DNA of 64,000 bases from an uncultured Dokdonella sp. (GCA_934526015.1 CAKSZY010000004.1:101435-165434); one strand, 5' to 3'; counted from the stretch's first letter, positions 52,462-63,100 are shown. The notes: generated from the letters alone by a model not told the origin. Program-made: numbers and translations.

Positions 52462-53088
52462 TCAGAACGGATTGGCCTTGGCCTTGAACACGCCATTGTG
52501 GAAGCGCACGCGGCCGAGCAGGGAATTGTCATCCTGCAGGCGCAGTTCGCCCTCGATTTCTCCGTAGTCGAAGGTGACGACCAGCCCCTCGACCTTTCCT
52601 GTTTGGCTGCTGCCGGGTCTGAAGAAAATCGCCTTGGCAGGATCGGTCCGGCTGCGGTCGAACTGGATCGAGGCAATGCTTCCATTCTGGGCGAACACGG
52701 CCTGCGAATGCTCGACACGCTCCTTTGCTTCGCTTTCGTCGACGGCCAGGGTGAACACGAGGCGGTCGAGACCGAGCAGCACATGCTTGAACGCGAGTGC
52801 GCGCATGATCGAATCCGACGCCGCGAGGCCGGTCTGGATGGCAAGTTCCCGCATCAGCGGATCGCCGCTGCCGACCATGGCCTCGAACGCGGCGAGGCGC
52901 ACGGTCTGGTCGGGGTCATTGAGGATGGCCTTGATCTCGTCGATCTTCTTTGCTTTTGCGCGGGCCGCCTCGATCAGCGTGGCCGTATCCACCTGCTGCG
53001 CGAATGCGTCGAACGAGGTGAACAGCAAGGCGGTCGCCAACACCGGCGCCGCCATGGCCCGCAAGCCTGGAATCGAATTCATGCGCAT
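52462..53088 (-). CDS. Exported hypothetical protein with HEAT-like helices
   Basis: 208 aa from the ATG at 53088; AGGGGAC precedes it, and the ATG at 53082 is also possible. Signal peptide (LATALLFTSFDAFA). A short helical region (IKAILNDPDQTVRLAAFEAM, SGDPLMRELAIQTGLAASD) resembles a HEAT repeat, then a beta domain follows (IEGELRLQDDNSLLGRVRFH). It converges on the three-gene operon, 21 bases from the end of the peptidase gene. Function unknown; a link to the operon is only positional. Confidence 0.7.
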   Translation of the reverse strand: MRMNSIPGLRAMAAPVLATALLFTSFDAFAQQVDTATLIEAARAKAKKIDEIKAILNDPDQTVRLAAFEAMVGSGDPLMRELAIQTGLAASDSIMRALAFKHVLLGLDRLVFTLAVDESEAKERVEHSQAVFAQNGSIASIQFDRSRTDPAKAIFFRPGSSQTGKVEGLVVTFDYGEIEGELRLQDDNSLLGRVRFHNGVFKAKANPF

Positions 53089-53448
53089 GTCCCCTGTCGG
53101 AATTCCCCGGGGAGCGACCATGCCATGGTCACGCGGGAAATTGAACACCTGCCGATACCGAGCGGCGCGGTCGCCGTGGTGACCGCGAATGTTGCGCCGG
53201 TGCGCTTCACCTCACCGGCGGCGGCATGACGTCCATCGCGTGATCCGCGGCGATGGCGGACGCAATCGCCGTGCATGGCAGATCGTGCTGTGCCGTCGAA
53301 CGCTGGATCCCTGCCGGGCGTCGGCTTGCCGCAGCCGCTTCGCGGTGCACCATCGACCATCCCGCGCCGCTGCCGTTGGCGTGGCCGCGCCGCTTCTGGC
53401 ACATTGACCGATGGCGGCCGGGGGCCGCGGGTCCGGGGGGCCAGGGAG
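53089..53448. other. 360-bp gap between divergent genes
   Basis: The gap should carry promoters for the exported HEAT-like protein (minus) and the diguanylate cyclase (plus). I found no convincing -35/-10 pair, RNA, repeat or further gene; reading frames through it look like shadows. A G-rich run just before 53449 may reduce initiation or serve as the binding site for the ribosome. Confidence 0.4.
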
Positions 53449-55314
53449 ATGCGAGGGATCCTGTTCCTGCTGTGGTTCGTGCTGGCACCGGCACAGGCAG
53501 GCGACGCCGGCGGCGCAGCCATCGCGGATGCAATGGATTCGCGGCTGGCGACCTGCGCGGAAATCGAGGATCGCGATGCGGCGGCGGCCGTCGCCCTCGC
53601 CGACGGCATCCTTGAATCTTCCGCACCGATCGACACCCGCCAGCGTGCCACCGCACTGGCCTGCCGCGGCTGGGCACGCGCCGGCCTCGGCCGGAACGAG
53701 GAGGCCCGAGGCGACGCCGTCGACTTGCGCGCGCTCGCCATCACCTTGCCGATGGAACCGGTACGCACGCAGCTGCTGCGCCGCGCCGGTTCGATCCTGC
53801 ATCGCAGCGGCGACCGCATCGCTGCCGTCGAGGTCTATGCGCAGGCACTGGCCGAGGCGGAAACGCTCGGCCTCGAGGCCGAACGCATCCCGATCCTCGT
53901 CAACCTCGGCGTCATGCATTCGGAAATGGAGGAGAACGAGCGGGCGAAGGCGGACTACGAGCGGGCCCTGGCGCTGATGGAGCGCGTCGGCGATTTCCGC
54001 CATGAGGCGGCCGTGCGCTACAACCTCGCCCTCACCCTCAGCGGCCAGCAACGCCACGCCGAGGCGATCCCGCACCTGCGCCGGGTCCGCGAACTCGCCG
54101 GCAAGGGGGCAGGGGCTTCGCGCCCGGACATCCTCGCCCGCATCGCCCTGGCCACCGCCCTCGCCGAAACCGGAGCCGTCGCCGAATCCCGCCAGCTGCT
54201 CGACGAAGTCCTCGCCCTCGATGTGGCCGCGATCGACGACGACCTGCGCCGGCAAATCCGCCTCGTCGAGGCCCGCCGTCTTGCCGCCGACGGTGACCAC
54301 GAGGGTGCCCTGGAGCGGCTCGATGGCATCGATGCCGCCGCCCTCGGCGAGATCGAGCGCTGGCGCCTGCTCGACTTGCGCGCACGCCTGCTCGAGAAAC
54401 GGGAACGCTATCCGGAAGCGCTTGCCACCCTGCGTGAAGCCGCCACCCTGCGCGAGGCCTATCTGCGCAACCACAATCACGAACGCCTCGCCGCGCTCGA
54501 GGCCCACCTGCGCGACCGCGAGCAGCATCTCGAGCTCGAGCGCCTGCAGGCGCACAACTCGGAGCAATCGCGCAGCATGGCCGAGAGCGAACGTCTGCAG
54601 CAGGTGTCCGGCTACGGACTGGTCGCCCTGCTGGTCGCCGGTATCGCCGTGATGGGCTGGCAGCGGCGCATGAATCGCCGGCTCTGGCGCGCCAGCCGCA
54701 GCGATCCGCTGACCGGCCTGGCCAACCGCCGGGCGATGTCCGACCGCCTGCGCGATCTCTGCCGCGAGCCGACCTGGGCAGCCCTGCTGCTGATCGACAT
54801 CGACCATTTCAAGCGCGTCAATGACGAATACGGCCACGATACCGGCGACGAGGTGCTGGTCGCATTCGCCGAGCGCCTGCGCCTGCGCAGCGGTGCCGGC
54901 ACGCATGTCGCGCGCTGGGGAGGCGAGGAGTTCCTTGTCGTCCTGCCCGACGCGACGGCCGATTCAGCCTGCGCCACTGCCGACCGCCTGCGCGGGCTGC
55001 TGGCCACGCCGATCGACACCCAGCACGGATCGATCTGCGTGCGGGCCTCGGTCGGCATCGCCAATCTGCCACTGCCGGGCCTGTACGGACGCGACGATGC
55101 CTGGCACGCCTCGCTGCAGCTGGCCGACAACGCGCTCTACGTGGCCAAGCATTCCGGTCGCGACGCGCGCGTGTGCTACTGGATCGACCGCGAGATTCCC
55201 GATTGGCCGGCCGAGCGCCTCGCCGGCGAGCCGACACTTGCCCGCTCACTCGGCCTGATCGTGCCGCTCGCCTCGCGAACGCTGGGCGAACCGCTGGCTG
55301 CGGTCGGCGGGTAG
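53449..55314 (+). CDS. Exported TPR / GGDEF diguanylate cyclase
   Basis: 621 aa from the ATG at 53449, with GGGGGGCCAGGGAG upstream. Signal peptide MRGILFLLWFVLAPAQA, then TPR-like periplasmic helices (IPILVNLGVMHSEMEENERA, AAVRYNLALTLSGQQRHAEA), a coiled coil (LRDREQHLELERLQAHNSEQ), one membrane helix (GYGLVALLVAGIAVMGW) and a cytoplasmic GGDEF domain. That domain has DPLTGLANRRAM, LIDIDHFKRVNDEYGHDTGD and the active-site GGEEF at 491-495, so it should make cyclic di-GMP. No RxxD inhibitory site seen at the expected place. The sensed signal is unknown. Confidence 0.93.
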   Translation: MRGILFLLWFVLAPAQAGDAGGAAIADAMDSRLATCAEIEDRDAAAAVALADGILESSAPIDTRQRATALACRGWARAGLGRNEEARGDAVDLRALAITLPMEPVRTQLLRRAGSILHRSGDRIAAVEVYAQALAEAETLGLEAERIPILVNLGVMHSEMEENERAKADYERALALMERVGDFRHEAAVRYNLALTLSGQQRHAEAIPHLRRVRELAGKGAGASRPDILARIALATALAETGAVAESRQLLDEVLALDVAAIDDDLRRQIRLVEARRLAADGDHEGALERLDGIDAAALGEIERWRLLDLRARLLEKRERYPEALATLREAATLREAYLRNHNHERLAALEAHLRDREQHLELERLQAHNSEQSRSMAESERLQQVSGYGLVALLVAGIAVMGWQRRMNRRLWRASRSDPLTGLANRRAMSDRLRDLCREPTWAALLLIDIDHFKRVNDEYGHDTGDEVLVAFAERLRLRSGAGTHVARWGGEEFLVVLPDATADSACATADRLRGLLATPIDTQHGSICVRASVGIANLPLPGLYGRDDAWHASLQLADNALYVAKHSGRDARVCYWIDREIPDWPAERLAGEPTLARSLGLIVPLASRTLGEPLAAVGG

Positions 55315-55513
55315 CTGCACGCCATCCGGCAGGCGCGCAGCCCGTGCGTGATCGCGCTTTCGCCCCATCGAAGGATTCGCGGACCTGCGCGAACGTCGCC
55401 AACCTGTTCCCCGTGCGCCTCGAGTCGCGTCGTCACGAACTCGCCTTGCGTGGCGCGCGACCGGCTCCTGCGCTTCCAGCTCGCCGAAGCCGTGGTGATT
55501 GCCGTGCCCGCCG

Positions 55514-56188
55514 TCAATCCGGATCGAAATCCCCGGCGAACACGCCGTCGCCATCGCGGGTGATGAAGAGGTTGTCGAAACGCACGTCGAAAAGCTCGGT
55601 AAAGCCGAAATAGCCCGGTGGCAGGTTCGTGAACCCGATCTCGTCGTAGGACGCCATCACGTCGGCGAAGCTGACCCCCGCAGGGAGATCCTGGCCCGAT
55701 CCTCCGTATGCTCCCCATCCGGCCGGCAAGGTTGCCGATTGCGGATCGAAGGTCACCGAATACTTCGACCAGGTGTCGCTCTGGTGCACGGTCCCGAGCT
55801 GGAAGTGGACCGACGTGTAGGGAAGCTCGCCCTGGGCCAGTGCGCGATTGATGAACACGACAAAGAGACCATTCGGGCTGTTTCCCAGCGACGGGGCAAC
55901 GACGTCGACGCCGACGCGCACACGCACGTCCGCGGTCAGGTCGCGGACAAAGTGTTCATCGTCCTTGCCGGAGAAGAAGAACTGCTCCGCCCCGGCGGAC
56001 ACGGTGCGGAAATTGCCTCCAGGATTGCCGCCATCGGGCTGGAACAAGCCGACGGGCCGGAGAAACCAGGTCCCCTCCGGCCACTGGGCATCGAAATCGA
56101 TGACCGAGGTGTGGGTCTGGGCCTGCAACGGAGCGGCGGCCAACAGGGCGAGCAGCGCGGGCATCGTCGATACGGGTCGCGTGGACAT
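55514..56188 (-). CDS. Secreted hypothetical protein with C-terminal FAGDFDPD tail
   Basis: 224 aa. Signal peptide (MPALLALLAAAPLQAQ) after a short lead. The mature protein is a jelly-roll-like beta protein (SVIDFDAQWPEGTWFLRPV, GGNFRTVSAGAEQFFFSGKD, DVRVRVGVDVVAPSLGNSPN), with a carbohydrate-binding look but no recognised family. It ends LFITRDGDGVFAGDFDPD; DGDG and the VFAGDFD end resemble the tail of the beta-helix protein. It has no neighbour on its strand. Confidence 0.75.
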   Translation of the reverse strand: MSTRPVSTMPALLALLAAAPLQAQTHTSVIDFDAQWPEGTWFLRPVGLFQPDGGNPGGNFRTVSAGAEQFFFSGKDDEHFVRDLTADVRVRVGVDVVAPSLGNSPNGLFVVFINRALAQGELPYTSVHFQLGTVHQSDTWSKYSVTFDPQSATLPAGWGAYGGSGQDLPAGVSFADVMASYDEIGFTNLPPGYFGFTELFDVRFDNLFITRDGDGVFAGDFDPD

Positions 56189-56367
56189 GATGCATTCCTC
56201 TCCGGAATCCCGGAGCAGGGATCGCTCCGGGGTTGGCAGCTTGTCAACGACAAAAATCGTACGTCCAAGCCGGTAGACGCGTCATCGATCCCCTTGCCGG
56301 TGGATCGCCGCCCGCCCGCATCGGCGCGTGGATGGCCGAGCGACCTGTGCGCGTGGATACTGCGCCG

Positions 56368-57078
56368 ATGAAAACCCTCCTCGCCCTCGCCTTTCTCGCC
56401 CTCGGCAGCGCGACCGCGCCGGCTGCGGAAACCGGAACCACCGCCGCCGTGCGCACGATCGTGCTGGTGCGCCATGGCCACTACGCGGCCGATCCGTCGA
56501 TCGACGAGAAGATCGGTCCGGGCCTGTCGCCGATCGGTGTGGCCCAGGCGCGCCTGACGGGTGCCCGTTTCGCCGGCTGGCCGAAAGCGTTCGACGCGCG
56601 CCATGTCAGCCCGATGCAGCGCGCGCGCGATACCGCGGCGAGCATCGGCGTGGCCGCGCCGGAACCGGCCTGGCAGGTGCTCGACGACCTCGCCGAATGC
56701 ACGCCGGCGACGCGGCGGCAGGAAGTCATGGACAAGACCACGGCGGAGGAACGCGCCGCCTGCGAGGCCGCGCTCGAGCGCGTGTTCGCCAAATACTTCG
56801 TGCCTGCGCAAGGCGTCGAGCGCAACGACCTGTTCGTCTGCCACGGCAACGTGATCCGCTACCTCGTCACCCGCGCGCTCGGCGTCGACAGCAAGGCCTG
56901 GCTGGAAATGTCGGTCGGCCACGCCAGCATCACCCGCATCCGCGTCGAGCCCGACGGCCGCTTCAAGGTGCTGTCGATCGGCGACGTCGGCCACCTGCCG
57001 GTCAACCTCGCCAGCGGTGCCACCGGCGATGGCGACCGCAACCTCGCGGTACCGGCACTGCCGCTGCTCGGCGATTGA
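56368..57078 (+). CDS. Exported histidine phosphatase (PGAM superfamily)
   Basis: 236 aa from the ATG at 56368, chosen for its signal sequence (MKTLLALAFLALGSATAPA). The RHG motif is at 35-37 in IVLVRHGHYAAD, followed by ARHVSPMQRARDTAASIG and the second catalytic histidine in DLFVCHGNVIRYLVTR. This resembles the PGAM5-like branch, which can dephosphorylate proteins or small molecules. Longer in-frame extensions upstream lack the signal peptide and are unlikely. Confidence 0.88.
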   Translation: MKTLLALAFLALGSATAPAAETGTTAAVRTIVLVRHGHYAADPSIDEKIGPGLSPIGVAQARLTGARFAGWPKAFDARHVSPMQRARDTAASIGVAAPEPAWQVLDDLAECTPATRRQEVMDKTTAEERAACEAALERVFAKYFVPAQGVERNDLFVCHGNVIRYLVTRALGVDSKAWLEMSVGHASITRIRVEPDGRFKVLSIGDVGHLPVNLASGATGDGDRNLAVPALPLLGD

Positions 57079-57326
57079 ACCCTCGCGCCGCACGTCGGCG
57101 CCGCGCAACGGTCCCGCCACGCGTCGGCCAATGCACGCCACGACGCTCCCGTCACCCCGCGGCGTGACCGCATCGGCGACGACCGGGCGGTGTTCGCCGT
57201 CCGAATGGAATTGCGTCGAAGGCATCCGCCCGTGTCGTCGCGCCAATGACCTCTGGCCGTGTTGGCCGGCAATGGCGCGTCGGCATACTGGCTTGCGCGA
57301 TGCGACCCCCGATATCGCTTTGCCGC

Positions 57327-57356
57327 TTGCGGCGGGCAAGCCGATCCGAATAATAT
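57327..57356 (+). promoter_or_regulatory. Candidate promoter of the RND efflux operon
   Basis: TTGCGG at 57327-57332 and TAATAT at 57351-57356 with an 18-base spacer, in a locally AT-rich stretch. Matches are four of six each, so modest. The operator palindrome overlaps the start of transcription. Confidence 0.45.
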
Positions 57357-57357
57357 T

Positions 57358-57371
57358 GTACCGCTCGGTAC
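57358..57371. promoter_or_regulatory. TetR-type operator palindrome
   Basis: GTACCGCTCGGTAC is a palindrome with arms GTACCG/CGGTAC and a two-base centre. ACCG-NN-CGGT cores are common among TetR-family operators of efflux pumps. It lies 24 bases before the start codon of the first efflux gene and directly after the -10, where a repressor would block transcription. No tetR gene is in the window. Confidence 0.65.
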
Positions 57372-57394
57372 TATAAACAGCTGGACGCCCCTGC

Positions 57395-58921
57395 ATGGAA
57401 TCCGCCCGCACCGCCGGTCTGCGCCTCCCGGCGCCGCTTCCGGTTCCCCGTTTCCGCCGCTCCGCATCGCTCCCCCTCCTCCTCGCCCTCGCTGCAGGCG
57501 GTTGCGCGGTGGGTCCGGACTTCCGCGCCCCGGCAGCGCCGCCGGCGGACGCGCTGGTCGCCGTGCCGGCCGCGACCGTCTCGGCACCGGTGCCGACCGG
57601 CGACGCCCAGCGTTTCCTCAGCGACCAGCCGGTGCCGGCGCAGTGGTGGCGAAGCTTCGGCAATGCCGAACTCGACCGCCGCGTCGAACGCGCGCTGGCC
57701 AACAGTCCGAACGTGGACAGCGCCGAGGCCGCCTTGCGCCAGGCGGCGGAAGGCATCCGCGGCGCCCGCGGCGCGTGGTTGCCGGCCGTGGATGCCGGCC
57801 TCGGCGCCACCCGCCAGAACGGCCTCGCCGCCGGCCAGGCGGGCATCTCGCCGTTCACCGTCCACCATGCCACCGCCCGCATCGGCTACACGCTCGACCT
57901 GTTCGGCGGCGTGCGCCGCGGCATCGAGGCCCAGTCCGCGCGCGCAGACCTGGCCGCCGCGCGTCTCCTGGGCACCTATCTCAGCCTCGCCGTCAACGTC
58001 GTCACCACGAGTGTCCGCGAAGCCTCGCTGCGCGCGCAGATCGCCGCCACCGAGGAAATCGTCGAGGTCTACGGCGAACAGCTTGCGCTGGTCGACCGCC
58101 AGTACGAGATCGGCGCCAAGTCGCAGGCCGACGTGCTGCTCGCGCGCAGCGAGAGGGCAAGCGCGACCGCGCAGCTGCCGCCGTTGCGCAAGGCGCTTGC
58201 GCAGACCCGCACCCAGCTTGCCGTCTATCTCGGTGAACTGCCGGGCGAAGCCGGACCGGGCACGATCGAACTCGACGCGCTGCGTCTGCCGCAGGACCTC
58301 CCGGTTGCCCTGCCCTCGACCCTGGTGCGCGTGCGCCCCGACATCCGCATCGCCGAGGCCGAACTGCACCGCGCCAGCGCCGAGGTCGGCATCGCCACCG
58401 CCAACCTGTTCCCGAACCTCACCCTTACCGGCAGCTACGGTTCGCAGGCGGCCCGCAGCGGCGACCTGTTCGGCAGCGGCAGCGAAGCCTGGAGCCTCGG
58501 CCTCAACCTGTTGCAGCCGGTGTTCCGCGGCGGCAGCCTGCGGGCGCAGAAGCGCGCTGCCGAAGCCGGCCTCGACCAGGCCGCTGCCGACTACCGGCAA
58601 ACCGTGTTGACCGCATTCCAGAATGTCGCCGACAGCCTGCAGGCGCTCGAACTCGACGCCGAAAGCCTGGCCGCGCAGGCGGCTGCCGTCGAGGCGGCCC
58701 GCGCCAGCCGTGGCCTCGTCGAGGTGCAGTTCCGCGAAGGCGCGACCAGCCAGCTGCAGGTGCTCGACGCGACGCGCCAGTTCCAGCAGGCGCGCATCGC
58801 CCTGATCCAGGCGCGTGCGGCGCGCCTGACCGATACCGCCGCGCTGTACGCCGCCCTCGGTGGCGGCTGGCGTGGCGACATGGACGTTGCCCGCGCCGCG
58901 TCCGCGCCCGAATCGAACTGA
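57395..58921 (+). CDS. RND efflux outer-membrane factor (OprM/NodT family lipoprotein)
   Basis: 508 aa. A lipoprotein signal ends LAAGGC (Cys 37). The family start GPDFRAP, WWRSFGNAELDRRVERALAN and the two repeated halves (YEIGAKSQADVLLARSERAS; FREGATSQLQVLDATRQFQQ) mark the trimeric TolC-like exit duct. NLFPNLTLTGSYG is the typical strand. First gene of the operon, which is less common than having it last. Confidence 0.94.
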   Translation: MESARTAGLRLPAPLPVPRFRRSASLPLLLALAAGGCAVGPDFRAPAAPPADALVAVPAATVSAPVPTGDAQRFLSDQPVPAQWWRSFGNAELDRRVERALANSPNVDSAEAALRQAAEGIRGARGAWLPAVDAGLGATRQNGLAAGQAGISPFTVHHATARIGYTLDLFGGVRRGIEAQSARADLAAARLLGTYLSLAVNVVTTSVREASLRAQIAATEEIVEVYGEQLALVDRQYEIGAKSQADVLLARSERASATAQLPPLRKALAQTRTQLAVYLGELPGEAGPGTIELDALRLPQDLPVALPSTLVRVRPDIRIAEAELHRASAEVGIATANLFPNLTLTGSYGSQAARSGDLFGSGSEAWSLGLNLLQPVFRGGSLRAQKRAAEAGLDQAAADYRQTVLTAFQNVADSLQALELDAESLAAQAAAVEAARASRGLVEVQFREGATSQLQVLDATRQFQQARIALIQARAARLTDTAALYAALGGGWRGDMDVARAASAPESN

Positions 58922-58933
58922 GGAGAACCGCGC

Positions 58934-60100
58934 ATGCACACGCGCGCATACGAAAAGAAGCCGAGCAAGCTCAAGCGCATGCTGGTCATGCTCGCCCTGC
59001 TGGCGGTGCTGATCGCCGTCATCGTCGGCATCAAGGCGTGGACGATCAGCCGCATGATGTCGAACATGCCGCCGCCGCCGGCGCCGACCGTCACCACCAC
59101 CGTCGCCGCCTACGACGCCTGGCAACCGGTGCAGGCCAGCGTCGGCAGCCTGCGCGCCGTGCGCGGTGCCGATCTCGCCTTCGACGTCGCCGGCGTGGTC
59201 AGCAAGGTCAGCCTCGCGTCCGGCGAGGACGTCCGCCAGGGCGACCTGCTCGTGCAGCTGCGCGACGATGACGATGTCGCCGCATTGCGCCAGGCCGAAG
59301 CCGCCGCCGCGCTGGCCAAGGTCACCTTCGACCGCGCGAAGCGCCAGCTCGAGGTCAAGGCGATCAGCCAGGCCGACTACGACAATGCCGCGGCCGACCT
59401 GCGCGCGCGCCAGGCCGCCGTGCAGCAGCATCAGGCGCTGGTGGCGAAGAAGCAGTTGCGGGCGCCGTTCGACGGCCGTGCCGGCATCGTCACCCTCAGC
59501 CCCGGCAGCTATGTCAACGCCGGCAGCGCCGTGGTCACCGTGCAGCAACTCGATCCGGTGTTCGTCGACTTCACCGTGCCGCAGCGCGACCTCGGCAAGC
59601 TGGCGATCGGCCAGCGCGTGACCCTGCGCGTCGATGCCTGGGGCGAGCGCGTGTTCGAAGGCGTGCTGAGCGCGATCGATCCGAAAGTCGACGGCGACAC
59701 CCGCAACGCGCGCGTCGAGGCCTCGGTCGGCAACGCCGACGGCGCCCTCGTGCCGGGCATGTTCGCCAATGTCGGCATCGAGGTCGGCGAGCAGCATCGC
59801 CAGCTGACCCTGCCGCAGACCGCGATCACCTTCAATCCGTACGGCGAGACGGTGTTCGTGGTGAAGCCGCCGGCGCAAGCGAAGGACGACAACGGCGAGC
59901 CGGCCAAGCCGACCGCGCAGCAGGTGTTCGTCACCACCGGCGCGACCCGCGGCGACCAGATCGCCGTGCTGAGCGGCATCGAGGAAGGCACCGAGGTCGT
60001 CACCAGCGGCCAGCTCAAGCTGAAGAACGGCACCCTGCTGACGATCGACAACAGCAAGCCGCCGAAGAACGACCCGGCTCCCACGCTGCAGGAACAATGA
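58934..60100 (+). CDS. RND efflux periplasmic adaptor (membrane fusion protein)
   Basis: 388 aa, ATG preceded by AGGAGA, 12 bases after the outer-membrane gene. Membrane anchor MLVMLALLAVLIAVIVGIKA, then the biotinyl-lipoyl halves (LAFDVAGVVSKVSLASGEDV; LRAPFDGRAGIVTLSPGSYV), a helical hairpin between them, and a beta-barrel region (PVFVDFTVPQRDLGKLAIGQ). It bridges the pump and the outer-membrane duct. Confidence 0.94.
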   Translation: MHTRAYEKKPSKLKRMLVMLALLAVLIAVIVGIKAWTISRMMSNMPPPPAPTVTTTVAAYDAWQPVQASVGSLRAVRGADLAFDVAGVVSKVSLASGEDVRQGDLLVQLRDDDDVAALRQAEAAAALAKVTFDRAKRQLEVKAISQADYDNAAADLRARQAAVQQHQALVAKKQLRAPFDGRAGIVTLSPGSYVNAGSAVVTVQQLDPVFVDFTVPQRDLGKLAIGQRVTLRVDAWGERVFEGVLSAIDPKVDGDTRNARVEASVGNADGALVPGMFANVGIEVGEQHRQLTLPQTAITFNPYGETVFVVKPPAQAKDDNGEPAKPTAQQVFVTTGATRGDQIAVLSGIEEGTEVVTSGQLKLKNGTLLTIDNSKPPKNDPAPTLQEQ

Positions 60101-60188
60101 TCGCGCCGCCGCGGCCGACGCCGCGGCCGGCCCGTCGCGGACCGCCGCCGATGAGCGCGGGCAGTCTGCGACCCCGAAGGAATCCACG

Positions 60189-63100
60189 ATGAAGTTCACC
60201 GACCTGTTCATCAACAAGCCCGTGCTGGCGATCGTCGTCGCCCTGCTGATCCTCGTGCTCGGGCTGCGCTCGGCGACCGACCTCACCGTGCGCCAGTATC
60301 CGAAGACCGAGAACGCCGTGGTCACGGTGACCACCACCTACTACGGCGCCGATGCGCAGACCGTGGCCGGATTCATCACCCAGCCGCTGGAAGCGGCGAT
60401 CGCCCAGGCGCAGGGCATCGACTACCTGTCCTCCTCGAGCGTCACCGGCGCCTCGACGATCACCGCCACCCTGCAGCTCAACTACGACTCCAACCGCGCG
60501 CTGACCGAGATCCAGACCCAGATCAGCTCGGTCACCAACCAGTTGCCGCCACAGGCGCAGCAGCCGGTGATCAGCGTGCAGGTCGGCGAGTCGATCGCCT
60601 CGATGTACATGGGCTTCTACAGCGAGACCCTGCCGTCGAACAACATCACCGACTACGTCGTGCGCGTGGTCAAGCCGAAGCTCGACGCGATCGACGGCGT
60701 GCAGACCGCCGAACTGATCGGCGGCCGCCAGTTCGCCCTGCGCGCCTGGCTCGATCCGGTGCGCCTGGCCGCGCACGGCATCACCGCCGCCGACGTGTAC
60801 GGCGCGCTGTCGGCGAACAACTACCTGGCCGCGGTCGGCGCGACCAAGGGCCAGACCGTCACCGTCGCCCTGACCGCGGCCACCGACCTGCATTCGGTCG
60901 GCGAGTTCCGCAAGCTGGTGGTCAAGCAGAAGGACGGCGCGCTGGTGCGCCTGGAGGATGTCGCCAACGTCGTCCTCGGCGCCGAGGAGTACGACTCCGC
61001 GGTCGCCCTCGACGGCAACCAGTCGGTGTTCCTCGGCATCAAGACCTCGCCGGACGCCAACGTGCTCGACGTCATCGCCCGCGTGCGCGATGCCTTCCCG
61101 GACATCCAGGCGCAGCTGCCGACCGGCATCACCGGCCAGATCGCCTACGACGCCACCGACTTCATCAATACCTCGATCGAGGAAGTGATCAAGACCCTCA
61201 TCGAGGCGCTGGTCATCGTCACCCTGGTGATCTTCCTGTTCATGGGCAGTTTCCGCGCGGTCATCATCCCGGTGATCGCGATGCCGCTGTCGCTGATCGG
61301 CGCGTTCTTCGTCATGCTGCTGCTCGGCTACACCATCAACCTGATCACCCTGCTGGCCCTGGTGCTGGCGATCGGCCTGGTCGTCGACGACGCGATCATC
61401 GTCGTCGAGAACATCGACCGCCACATCAAGGAAGAGGGCAAGACACCGTTCCAGGCCGCGCTGGTGGCCGCGCGCGAGCTGACCGGGCCGATCATCGCGA
61501 TGACCATCGTGCTGGTCGCCGTGTACGTGCCGATCGGTTTCCAGGGCGGCCTCACCGGCGCGCTGTTCACCGAGTTCGCCTTCACCCTCGCCGGCGCGGT
61601 GACGGTGTCGGCGATCATCGCGCTGACCCTGTCGCCGATGCTCGGATCGCGCTTCCTGAAGAGCGAGCACGGCGGCAACCGCTTCGTCGACTTCATCGAC
61701 CGCCAGTTCGACCGCCTGCATTCGGCCTACGAGCGCCGCCTCGCCGACACCCTGCAGACCTGGGTGGTGCCGGTGGTGATGGGCTTCGTCCTGCTCGCGC
61801 TGACGCCGCTGCTGTTCATCACCTCCAATTCCGAGCTGGCGCCGGAGGAAGACCAGGGCATCGTCCTCGGCATGGGCACCGCCGCGCCGAATGCCTCGCC
61901 GGCGCAGGTGCGCGAATACCTCGACGAGATGCACGCGGTGACCAGGACCGTCGACGAGGTGCAACAGACCTTCCAGTTCACCGGCTTCGCCGGTCCGAAC
62001 TCGGTGTTCACCGGTGCCAAGCTGGTGCCGTGGTCCGAGCGCTCGCGCAACGCCAACGCGATCCAGCAGGAGTTGCAGGCCAAGTGGTCCGGCATGGCCG
62101 GCGTCAATGCGGTCGCCTTCCAGTTCCCGCCGCTGCCGGGCGCGCAGGGCCTGCCGATCGAAGTCGTCATGTCGACCACCGAACCGTTCGAGAACCTCCA
62201 CGAGGTCGCCCAGAACGTGCTCGACCATTTGCAGGCCAGCGGCAAGTTCTGGTTCGTCGACATGAACCTCAAGCTCGACAAGCCGCAGAGCACGGTCGAG
62301 GTCGATCGCGACATGGTTGCCGCCCTCGGCATGACCCAGCAGGACATCGGCTCGGCGCTCGGCGCCGCGCTCGGTGGCGGGTACGTCAACTACTTCTCGA
62401 TTGCCGGGCGCTCGTACAAGGTCATCCCGCAGGTCCTGCAGCAGGACCGTCTCAACCCCGACCAGGTGCTCGACAACTACATCCGCACCCCCGCCGGCGC
62501 GGTGATCCCGGCCTCGACCGTCGCCACCATCCGCAACCAGGTCGTGCCGCAGGCGCTGACGCGCTTCCAGCAGCTCAACTCGGTGACCTTCCAGGGCGTG
62601 GCGATGTCGCAGGGCGAAGCGATCGATTTCGTGCGCGACACCATCCGCGAACTGGCGCCGGCCGGCTACAGCGTCGACTACTCGGGCCAGGCCCGTCAGT
62701 ACGTCAACGAATCCGGCGGCTTCGTCATCACCCTGCTGTTCGCCGTCATCATCGTCTACCTCGCGCTTGCTGCCCAGTTCAACAGCCTGCGCGACCCGAT
62801 CATCATCCTCGTCTCGGTGCCGATGGCGCTGTTCGGTGCGCTGGTCTTCATCAACCTGCTGCCGGGCTTCACCGGCACCGGCATGATCTCGACGCGCTGG
62901 TCGACCTCGCTCAACATCTACACCCAGGTCGGCCTGGTCACCCTGATGGGGCTGATCTCCAAGCACGGCATCCTCATCGTCGAGTTCGCCAACGAACTGC
63001 AGCGCGCCGGCAAGCCCCGGCTCGAAGCGATCGTGCAGGCCGCCGCCACGCGCCTGCGCCCGATCCTGATGACCACCGCGGCGATGGTGCTCGGCGTGCT

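Larger units (their letters stand above)
57079..57394. other. 316-bp regulatory gap upstream of the RND operon
   Basis: It contains the promoter and operator given separately at 57327-57371. The remainder (57079-57320) shows no gene, repeat or RNA signal. Confidence 0.5.
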
